From: Thermodesulfobacteriota bacterium
Lineage (GTDB): Bacteria > Desulfobacterota > BSN033 > UBA1163
Length of the DNA: 64,000 nt
Assembly: GCA_026415035.1 (NCBI GenBank)
Contig: JAOAHX010000004.1
Span: forward strand, 1 to 64,000
Reading direction: 5' to 3'
Shown here: in pieces, positions 57,139-64,000 of the stretch
Numbering within the stretch: position 1 is the first letter of the stretch
How the letters are laid out: each line of letters begins with the position of its first letter
The notes under the pieces: model-generated
Told to the model about the DNA's origin: nothing
The model's input: only the letters and a program-made list of their open reading frames with translations
The model's database searches: none
Made by a program: the position numbers and the translations under genes

Positions 57139-58863
57139 TCAGGCCTCTTCCTCCCTCAACTCCCTCCGGGAGACCTTTCCCACATCGGTCTTGGGAAGCT
57201 CGCCCCGAAATTCGATCACCTTCGGGACCTTGTAATGGGCGAGGTTCTCCTTGCAGAAGTTGATGATGTCCTCCTCCGAGACCTTTCCCCTTGCCTCGCT
57301 TTCGAGGACGACGTAGGCCTTGATGTACTGGCCCACTTTGGGATCGGGCACGCCCACCACGCCCGCGGCCTTGATCATGGGATGCTTGTAGAGGACCTCT
57401 TCTACATGCCTTGCGAAGACCGAATAACCCTTGTACTTGATGAGGTCCCGTTTCCGATCGAAGAAGTGGAAGTAGCCCTCTTCGTCCATGCTGACCAGAT
57501 CTCCTGTCCTGAGCCACCTCTCTCCGTCGATCTCGATGAAGGCCTCCCGGGTCCCTTCCTCCCTCTTCCAGTAACCCTTCATGATATTGGGGCCGTTGAG
57601 GATCAGCTCTCCCACCTCGCCCGGAGGCAAAAAACGGGTCCCCTCGTGTTCGATGATGGCGGCCCTGACTCCGGGAAGGGGCACGCCGAAGGATCCCTTT
57701 TTAGGCCGGTGGATCGGGCTTCCATGGCTGATGGCCGTGGTCTCGGTCATCCCGTATCCCTCGAAGATCTTCGTCCCGGTTCTCCGCTCCCAGGCATCGA
57801 TCGTCGATTCGTGGAGGGTATCGGCGCCGCAGGCGATCAGCTTGAGCCTCTTCCAATTGACCCGGTCCGTCTTTTCGTAATCCTTGAGGTATTCGAAGAG
57901 GGTGGGCACGCCGTAGAAGGCGGAGGCCTGGTATCGCTCCATGGCCGAAAGGATGTCCTCGATATCCGGTGTGGTGAAGAGGACCATGGTGAAGCCCTGG
58001 CAGAGGCTTCCCAGCATGACGACGACCTGGCCGTAGATATGGAAGAAGGGCAAAAAGGCCATGACCGTCTCGTTCCCTTCCTCGAAGAAGGGCCAGAAGG
58101 CCCTCACCTGTGCCTGCAGGGCCACCATGTTTCCGTGGGTGAGGATGGCGGCCTTGGGAAGGCCTGTCGTTCCTCCGGTGTAGGGCAGGGCCACGATGTC
58201 CTGCTCCGGATCGATCGTAATCTTTGGAGGTCGGGCCGGATACTTCTTGAGCAGTTCCTGAAAGTGAATCAGCCCCGCCTCCCTGATATATTTCGGCGTG
58301 GGCACATGGAGATCCCGGTAGACCTTGCCTAAGGCGCTCTTTCCTAAGAGCCTTTTGAGGGGTGGAAGGTACTCCGAAATATTGGTGAGGATCACATTCT
58401 TCAGGGAGAGGCCTGTCTTGTCCACATTGTCATAGAGGATGTCCTGACAGACCACGGTCGTGGCCTCGCTGTCGAGGAGCTGATGTTTGATTTCGTGGCT
58501 CGTATAGACCGGGCTGATCGGCGTGACCTTGGCACCGACCTTTAGGGAGGCGAAATAGGCGATCACATACTGGGGGCAGTTGAGGAGGTAGAGGGCGACC
58601 GTATCTCCCTTGTTCACGCCCAGCTCGGAGAGGGCGGTGGCAAAACGGTCGACCTGATCCCGCAGTTCTCCGTAGCTCACCTTTTTTCCATAAAAGATCA
58701 TGGCCGTTTTCTTCGCATACTTCTCCACGACCTGATCGAAGAGATCCGGAACGGAGAGACGGGGGATTTCGACAGTCTCAGGGACGCCCTGTGGATAGTG
58801 CTTCAACCAGGGTTTGGAGACGTAGATCTCTTTCGGGTCCATTCTCTTATCCTCGCGGTTCAT
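57139..58863 (-). CDS. AMP-forming acyl-CoA ligase
   Basis: 574 aa, ANL superfamily. The phosphate-binding loop is YTGGTTGLPKAA (about 208), the adenine motif is GYGMTETTA, the hinge region contains TGDLVSMDEEGY (about 460), and the catalytic Lys lies near the C-terminus (GELPKTDVGKVSRR). It activates a fatty, aromatic or related acid to its CoA ester. It is embedded in the liv operon between livM and livG, suggesting that it acts on the transported acid. Confidence 0.92.
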   Translation of the reverse strand: MNREDKRMDPKEIYVSKPWLKHYPQGVPETVEIPRLSVPDLFDQVVEKYAKKTAMIFYGKKVSYGELRDQVDRFATALSELGVNKGDTVALYLLNCPQYVIAYFASLKVGAKVTPISPVYTSHEIKHQLLDSEATTVVCQDILYDNVDKTGLSLKNVILTNISEYLPPLKRLLGKSALGKVYRDLHVPTPKYIREAGLIHFQELLKKYPARPPKITIDPEQDIVALPYTGGTTGLPKAAILTHGNMVALQAQVRAFWPFFEEGNETVMAFLPFFHIYGQVVVMLGSLCQGFTMVLFTTPDIEDILSAMERYQASAFYGVPTLFEYLKDYEKTDRVNWKRLKLIACGADTLHESTIDAWERRTGTKIFEGYGMTETTAISHGSPIHRPKKGSFGVPLPGVRAAIIEHEGTRFLPPGEVGELILNGPNIMKGYWKREEGTREAFIEIDGERWLRTGDLVSMDEEGYFHFFDRKRDLIKYKGYSVFARHVEEVLYKHPMIKAAGVVGVPDPKVGQYIKAYVVLESEARGKVSEEDIINFCKENLAHYKVPKVIEFRGELPKTDVGKVSRRELREEEA

Positions 58864-58954
58864 TCGTGGCCTTTCGGTAGGCCATCCATCCCACCTGATC
58901 TCCCTTCATTTAAAGGGATGGGAAAATCCCCTCTGCAACCGGAGACAAAAGGTT

Positions 58955-59995
58955 TTAATCGAGCGCTGCCGTGCAGATGCGGCAGGTTTGGCGAAAGGCC
59001 ACGTTTCGGATCTTGCATCGAGGACACTCCTTCTCGGTCTTCTCCCTCAGCCACCGGAAGAGCCCGTCAGGCATGTAGAGGAGGATGATCAGGACGATCA
59101 AGGCGAAGATCAGGATTCGGTACTCCTGCCAGAACCGGAGGATCTCCATCAGAGGGAAGAGGACGAAGACGCCGCCCACCGGTCCATAGATCGTCGCGAT
59201 GCCTCCGAAGATGGCCCAGATGACGACCTGAAAGGAGAGGGAGACCTCGAGCGTCGATGGCCCGGCCACCCTCATGAAGTGGGCGTAGAGGCCACCGGCG
59301 ATGCCCGCAAAGAAGCCGCTGATGGAGAAGGCCAGGAGCTTGTATCGGGTGGTATTGATGCCCGAGGCCCTGACCGCCAGCTCGTCCTCCCGGATGGCGT
59401 GGAAGAGGATGCCCGTTTTGGAATCGGTGATCTTCCACATGACCGTGCAGAGGCCGAGCATGACGACGACCACGATGTAGTAACTGACGATGCGGGAGCG
59501 GGCCAACCTCGCGATCCCTGAGATCCCGAGTTCCCCTCCCGTGAAGTCGGGGAAGGCAAAGACGATCCCCAAGAGGATGATGGGAAAGGCGAGGGTGGCC
59601 AGGGCCAAATAAGTCCCCCGCAGCCTCAAACAGGGGATGCCGATGATCAATCCGGCCAGGACCGCGGCCAGGGCACCGAGAGGGATCGTCCCCCAAGGAG
59701 GGATGGCCATATGTTTATTGAGCAGGGCCGCCCCATAGGCGCCCACCCCGAAGAAGAGGGCGTGTCCGAAATTCATCTGTCCGGTAAATCCGGAGAGAAG
59801 GTCCCAGCTTGCGGCCAGGAGGGCGAAGATGCTGGTGAGGGTGAGGATGCGGAGGAGGTAGGGGTCTTCCGTGAAGAGGGGCAGCAGGAGGAGGATGGCG
59901 AAGAAGCCCAGAACGGCAATGCGGAAGGGGAGGACGAAGACCTCTTTCCTCAAAATGGTAAGGAGTCTTCGTAGATAGAAGGCGATGAAGGTCAT
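58955..59995 (-). CDS. livM: Branched-chain-type ABC transporter permease LivM with zinc-ribbon tail
   Basis: 346 aa from the ATG at 59995, which follows the livH stop almost directly. About ten hydrophobic helices and the LivM signature GFTGQMNFGHALFFGVGAYGAALL are present. The last 26 residues carry CPRC-x10-CRIC, a C4 zinc-ribbon-like tail not typical of LivM (E. coli LivM lacks it). It would lie in the cytoplasm and could contact the ATPases or the adjacent acyl-CoA ligase. Confidence 0.92.
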   Translation of the reverse strand: MTFIAFYLRRLLTILRKEVFVLPFRIAVLGFFAILLLLPLFTEDPYLLRILTLTSIFALLAASWDLLSGFTGQMNFGHALFFGVGAYGAALLNKHMAIPPWGTIPLGALAAVLAGLIIGIPCLRLRGTYLALATLAFPIILLGIVFAFPDFTGGELGISGIARLARSRIVSYYIVVVVMLGLCTVMWKITDSKTGILFHAIREDELAVRASGINTTRYKLLAFSISGFFAGIAGGLYAHFMRVAGPSTLEVSLSFQVVIWAIFGGIATIYGPVGGVFVLFPLMEILRFWQEYRILIFALIVLIILLYMPDGLFRWLREKTEKECPRCKIRNVAFRQTCRICTAALD

Positions 59996-59996
59996 C

Positions 59997-60872
59997 CTAC
60001 CTCTCCTCCTCAAAAGCCACACCGAAGAGGCCCTCGGGCCTGAGAAGGAGGGCCAGGATCATGATGGAGAGGGCCACCGAGCCCTTTAAGAAGGCTCCCA
60101 TGGGAGCGAGAAAGACGACCAAAGCTTCGGCGAAGCCGAGGATATAGGCCCCCAGAAAGCTCCCCTTGAGGCTTCCCAGTCCTCCCAGGACGACCACGGC
60201 CATCATCATGATGAGGGGGTGCATCCACATGTGGGGTTCCAAGACCTTCAGAGGGACGATGATGGCCCCGGTCACGGCTGCCAGCCCTACGGAGAGTCCC
60301 ATGGTCAAGAGGGCGACCCGAGATTCATCGATCCCCATGAGGTTGGCCACCTCCCTGTCCTGAGCGGTGGAGCGGATGGCCAGGCCCAATTTCGTCTTCA
60401 TCAAGAGGGCCCAGAGGCCGGCCAGGATGAGGAGGGCCACCCCGAAGGTCAGCAGCTGTTGATAGAAGACCTTCACCCCGAGCAGGATGAAGTATCCCTT
60501 GATCAGGGAGGGGACGCTCAGGTAGGAGCTCCCGAAGAGGAGGGACATGGCCTCCTGGAAGATCATGGCCAGGGCGATGGTGGCGATCAGCACCGCTCCG
60601 TGATGCTCCCGGATGGGATGGATGAGAAGCTGGAAGGAGAGGAGGCCTAATCCCGTCACCAGAACGACCGCGGCCAGCATCGCCCATAGAGGGGCCATCC
60701 CCATCCGGGTGGTGATGAAATAGATGAAGTACGAAGCCACCATGTAGAAGGCGGTATGCGCGATATTGACGATGCGCGCCACGCCGAAGATCAGGGAGAA
60801 GCCGATGGCGAGAAGGGCCAGCATGCTTCCGCTGATCAGGCCGCTCACCAGGATGTCGATGAGAAGGGACAT
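59997..60872 (-). CDS. livH: Branched-chain-type ABC transporter permease LivH
   Basis: 291 aa with about eight hydrophobic helices, including LLAIGFSLIFGVARIVNIAHTAFYM and VVLGGLGSLKGSFLGAYILGFAEAL, the LivH family signatures. It forms the membrane channel with LivM. The 137-nt gap upstream, to the binding protein gene, shows no gene. Confidence 0.94.
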   Translation of the reverse strand: MSLLIDILVSGLISGSMLALLAIGFSLIFGVARIVNIAHTAFYMVASYFIYFITTRMGMAPLWAMLAAVVLVTGLGLLSFQLLIHPIREHHGAVLIATIALAMIFQEAMSLLFGSSYLSVPSLIKGYFILLGVKVFYQQLLTFGVALLILAGLWALLMKTKLGLAIRSTAQDREVANLMGIDESRVALLTMGLSVGLAAVTGAIIVPLKVLEPHMWMHPLIMMMAVVVLGGLGSLKGSFLGAYILGFAEALVVFLAPMGAFLKGSVALSIMILALLLRPEGLFGVAFEEER

Positions 60873-61009
60873 CTTCGTTAAAATTGGAGGCTCGGAATCC
60901 GAAAACCGGAGCCAACTTTCAGATCGGGTTGAGCTTATTCGAGAGTAGCGACCTTCGGCTCTCCGAGGCGATTTCCAATGGCGATATTCGGCCTTCGGAT
61001 CTGTACGGC

Positions 61010-62329
61010 CTATTTCTTATACTTTTCCACCACCCAGGGTGGGATCTTGTATGGGACCACCCCTTTGTAGGTGATCTCGGGCGCCTCTGCAGTCGGTTTC
61101 CAGCGATTGGGCCAGAAGGCCTTCAGCTCGCCGTCCTGCCACTGGACGCCGAGGGCGGTCAGGTAACCAGGTCCCCAGGTCAATTCGTGGAGGTGTCTCC
61201 CCTGGGCATCCTTCATGTATTTGATCGTTCCGGAAGGGGTCTTGTAGACCCGTTCCTCGAGGATGGAGACGATCTTGTCCGGGTCGAGGGAGCCCGCCTG
61301 TTCGATGGTCGGCGCAAGTCCATAGACGATGGCCGCATACGTATCGGCCGTATAGGTCGGCGTCTCGCCGAATCGTTTGACATAGGTGTCGACGAAGGGC
61401 TTGGTCAATTCGTTCACCTCGACCCCCCGGGCGTAGGTGTTCATCGTGGCCACATAGTTTCCCATCCCTCGGGTGGCCTGCCAGAAGCCGTCCTTCTGGG
61501 CCTCGACGTTGATTCCGACCTGGACAGCCGGGATCTTCAGCTCCCCTGCCTGTCTCGCAAAGGGAATCCCGACGGTGGCCGAGAAGATCGTGAAGATGAT
61601 GTGGGCCTCGGAGCGCTGAATGGCGGAGAGCTCCGCTGTCACGTCGGTGGCCACCTGGGAGGGTCTCCAGACGCCTGCGAGCTCCATCCCCATGCCCGGG
61701 ATGGCCGTCTCCGCCGCCTTGATCATGGGTTCGGTCCATTCGGCCTTTTCGGCGGCGATCGCCACCTTCACCTTTGGGATGTTGAGAGAACCTTTCAGGA
61801 TGGCCCCCACCGTCCCTAAATGGATGAAGCTCGTCCGGCCGAGGAAGGTAGAATTGAAGGGTGAGCCCCGGAACCAGTATTTGTACGTTTTATAATCCTT
61901 CGCCACCCTCAGACAGAGCTCGTCGTGGGCCGCGCCGACGCCGATGAAGATCTTCTTGTGCTCCATGGCGATGTCCTGCATGGCCAGAACCGCTTCCGTC
62001 CTGAAGCCTCCCACGATGAAATGGACCTTGTCCCTCGTGATGAGCCGTTCCATGGCCGTGGTGGCATCGGGGATGCTCAAGAATTCATTGGAGTCGGCCT
62101 GGACCAATTCCACCTTCATCTTTTTCGGGCCGACCTGGATCCCGCCTTTGGCATTGAGCTCCTCGGCGGCCATGGTCGCTCCGTTCCAGTGGCCGATGCC
62201 CTGGACGAATTTCATCGGGCCGATGACGCCGATCTTGATCACGTCCTGCCCCAAAGAGTCCGCGAAAGAAAATGATAAAGATAAGACGACGATCCCCATC
62301 ATCAGAAGTCCTCTTTTCCACCTCTCCAT
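61010..62329 (-). CDS. Branched-chain-type ABC substrate-binding protein
   Basis: 439 aa with a signal peptide (hydrophobic 8-20, cleavage near ADSLGQ). The mature fold is periplasmic binding protein family 6: IKIGVIGPMKFVQGIGHWNGATMAAEELNAKGG. Relatives bind amino acids, amides, aromatic or aliphatic acids, so the solute cannot be named. With the adjoining acyl-CoA ligase and hydroxyacyl-CoA dehydrogenase, an organic acid is likely. Confidence 0.92.
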   Translation of the reverse strand: MERWKRGLLMMGIVVLSLSFSFADSLGQDVIKIGVIGPMKFVQGIGHWNGATMAAEELNAKGGIQVGPKKMKVELVQADSNEFLSIPDATTAMERLITRDKVHFIVGGFRTEAVLAMQDIAMEHKKIFIGVGAAHDELCLRVAKDYKTYKYWFRGSPFNSTFLGRTSFIHLGTVGAILKGSLNIPKVKVAIAAEKAEWTEPMIKAAETAIPGMGMELAGVWRPSQVATDVTAELSAIQRSEAHIIFTIFSATVGIPFARQAGELKIPAVQVGINVEAQKDGFWQATRGMGNYVATMNTYARGVEVNELTKPFVDTYVKRFGETPTYTADTYAAIVYGLAPTIEQAGSLDPDKIVSILEERVYKTPSGTIKYMKDAQGRHLHELTWGPGYLTALGVQWQDGELKAFWPNRWKPTAEAPEITYKGVVPYKIPPWVVEKYKK

Positions 62330-62383
62330 CTTCAGACCCTCCTTTCTTTTTGGATCTCGGATCCCTCAGGTTGAAGGGCGTGG

Positions 62384-64000
62384 CTACCCTTCATAGAACG
62401 TCCTTCCGGCTTCGGCCATCTCTTTGAGCAAGGCCGAGGGCTTGAACCGAACCCCATGCTCCCTCTCCAGTTTCAGAAGATGTTCATACACATTGCGGAT
62501 CCCCCATGAATCGGCATAGCGGAGGATCCCACCCCGATAGGGCGGAAACCCCGTGCCATAGACCATGGCGAGGTCCATGTCCTGGGGCCTGTCGCAGATC
62601 CCCTCCTCGATCATGTAGGCGGCCTCGTTGATGGCCCTGGCAAGCATCCGCTCTATGATCTCTTTGTTCGAAACCTTCTTCGGTTGAATGCCCTTCTCCT
62701 TCCAATACCTTCGGATCACCTCGAGGACTTTTGGGTTGGGAACCGGCTTTTCTCCGCTGTAATCGTACCAGCCGGCCCCGGTCTTCCGGCCGAAACATCC
62801 GGTCTGATAGATCCGTTCGTAAATGGGCGAGACGGTCCAGCGCTCCCCGAGGTTTCGCTCGAAATTCTTGATCACGTGGTAGTTGATGTCGAGGCCGGTG
62901 AGGTCACCGAGGGTGGCGGGCCCCATGGGAAGGCCGAAGTCGAGGACGGCCTCCTCGATCTGGGCTGGATCGACGCCCTCGCCCACCAGGAAGGTCGATT
63001 CTCCCAGGAGGGCGCCCAATTGTCTCGAGACATAGAAGCCAGGGCCGTCGTTGACCACGATCGGGATCTTCCGGATCGCCCGCGCAAAGGCCACGCTCGT
63101 GGCCAGGGTTTGATCGGAGGTCTTCCTTCCGCAGATGATCTCGAGCAGTTGCATCCGCTCCGCGGGATTGAAGAAGTGAAGCCCGATCATTCGGCCCGGG
63201 TCTTCCAAGACCGAGGCCATTTCCGTGATGGGAAGGGCTGAAGTGTTGGTGCCGAAGATCACGCTGGGACGACAGATCCCTTCCAGTTTTTTCCACAATC
63301 CCTGTTTGATCTCCATATCCTCGAGAACCGCCTCGATGACGAGGTCCACGGGAGCCAGCTCCCCGAGGTCGGTGGTGGGGAGGAGCCGTTCTCCCATCAG
63401 CCGTTCCCGTTCCTCCTGGGACATCTTTCCCTTCTTGATGGGGTAGTCGAAGGTCTTCCGGATGGCGGCAAGCCCCTTCTGGATCGCCTCCTCGTCGATG
63501 TCCCAGAGGATGGTCCGAAAACCGTTGCTGAGAAGGAGGTTGCAGATGCCCGAGCCCATCGTGCCTCCGCCGAGCATGGCGACCGTTTGGATAGGCTGGG
63601 GTTCGATCCCTTTGATCCTCGGAAGCCTGCCTGCAGCCCTCGTATGGAGGAAGATCCCGATGAGGTTCTTTGCTACATCCGAGACCGCGCACTCGCAGAA
63701 GAGCTCAGCCTCGATCTTCAGGTCGGCCTCGAAGTCGTCCGAGAGGCCCCGTTCGACCGCCTCGATCGCCTTGAAGGGCGCGATGTAGCCCTTTCCCTTC
63801 TTCTCGGCCTCGGCCCGGGCATAGGAGAGGATCATCTTCTTGGAGACGAAATTGGGAAGTTTATCCTTTCGGAAGCGGGTGATCCGGTCTTTATGAGACC
63901 ACTGGCCGGAGATGAAGCGCCGGGCCGCCTCCAGGGCCTTGGGGAGGAGAGAGTTCAGGGGGACGACCTCGTCGATACACCCCTTTTTCAACCCCTCCTC
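62384..64000 (-). CDS. 3-hydroxyacyl-CoA dehydrogenase / enoyl-CoA hydratase, 5' end beyond window
   Basis: FadJ/FadB-like bifunctional beta-oxidation enzyme; 538 residues are visible and the frame runs off the window at 64000, so the N-terminus (most of the hydratase domain) is missing. The dehydrogenase NAD fold is AMLGGGTMGSGI, with catalytic His in GLHFFNPAERM, and a C-terminal pair of dehydrogenase domains. It oxidises hydroxyacyl-CoA with NAD. It is the first visible gene of the liv operon direction, 54 nt upstream of the binding protein. Confidence 0.92.
   Translation of the reverse strand, partial: EEGLKKGCIDEVVPLNSLLPKALEAARRFISGQWSHKDRITRFRKDKLPNFVSKKMILSYARAEAEKKGKGYIAPFKAIEAVERGLSDDFEADLKIEAELFCECAVSDVAKNLIGIFLHTRAAGRLPRIKGIEPQPIQTVAMLGGGTMGSGICNLLLSNGFRTILWDIDEEAIQKGLAAIRKTFDYPIKKGKMSQEERERLMGERLLPTTDLGELAPVDLVIEAVLEDMEIKQGLWKKLEGICRPSVIFGTNTSALPITEMASVLEDPGRMIGLHFFNPAERMQLLEIICGRKTSDQTLATSVAFARAIRKIPIVVNDGPGFYVSRQLGALLGESTFLVGEGVDPAQIEEAVLDFGLPMGPATLGDLTGLDINYHVIKNFERNLGERWTVSPIYERIYQTGCFGRKTGAGWYDYSGEKPVPNPKVLEVIRRYWKEKGIQPKKVSNKEIIERMLARAINEAAYMIEEGICDRPQDMDLAMVYGTGFPPYRGGILRYADSWGIRNVYEHLLKLEREHGVRFKPSALLKEMAEAGRTFYEG

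Overview
Organism and overall character. The window is a chromosomal segment of fairly high GC with tightly packed genes and no plasmid, phage or rRNA/tRNA signals. The gene set points to a strictly anaerobic bacterium of the Desulfobacterota (former Deltaproteobacteria) type. It combines a QmoC-type membrane protein with HdrA and an Mvh-type [NiFe] hydrogenase, a tungsten/molybdenum aldehyde:ferredoxin oxidoreductase, TRAP and branched-chain-type ABC uptake systems, and acyl-CoA metabolism. The DAP pathway, an Hld/RfaE-type heptose enzyme and lipoproteins imply a Gram-negative envelope. The assignment rests on gene content alone.

Region 1 (1-17.3 kb): hydrogenase and electron transfer. After a small lipoprotein and a patatin-like lipase, a minus-strand operon runs qmoC-hdrA-mvhD-mvhG-mvhA. 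Three of its five genes contain an in-frame UGA exactly where a conserved Cys is expected: hydrogenase large subunit (DP-U-xxC), MvhD (GG-U-H) and HdrA (DCAM-U). Each UGA is followed by a hairpin whose loop begins 21-22 nt downstream, so each is read here as selenocysteine. Conventional gene calling would truncate or split all three. HdrA is a giant (1491 aa) with an inserted NfnB/GltD-like NAD(P)H module and a second HdrA-like half. No HdrB is present and the operon has a membrane subunit, so the complex may couple H2 to the quinone pool plus NAD(P)/ferredoxin. A maturation endopeptidase, hypBA (plus strand) and hypEDCF (minus strand) follow.

Region 2 (17.4-28.6 kb): a coiled-coil protein; an AT-rich two-gene module with a nucleotidyltransferase; ftsY; the heat-shock group hrcA-grpE-dnaK with a clear terminator; thiL; lon; the heptose-1-phosphate adenylyltransferase gene; and two tandem BamE-like lipoproteins.

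Region 3 (28.7-41.6 kb): a catabolic cluster under a GntR/FCD regulator. It encodes an RraA-type aldolase, an Ldh2-type dehydrogenase, AOR, a cupin, a creatininase-family hydrolase and a complete TRAP transporter (dctQMP), then, past a terminator, two paralogous Gfo/Idh/MocA dehydrogenases and two zinc alcohol dehydrogenases. It looks like a route for a polyhydroxylated acid or cyclitol.

Region 4 (41.7-51.6 kb): housekeeping genes maf, yggS-type, an Fn3 lipoprotein, lysA-dapF-dapB, a fumarylacetoacetase-family gene, hemL, a histidine phosphatase, a HAD phosphatase and a LUD-domain protein, with a degenerate REP-like repeat at about 49.5 kb.

Region 5 (51.6-64 kb): an NDP-forming acyl-CoA synthetase, a B12-binding radical SAM protein, and a minus-strand operon for uptake and activation of an organic acid: 3-hydroxyacyl-CoA dehydrogenase (cut by the window edge), a LIV-type binding protein, livH, livM (with an unusual zinc-ribbon tail), an acyl-CoA ligase, livG and livF.
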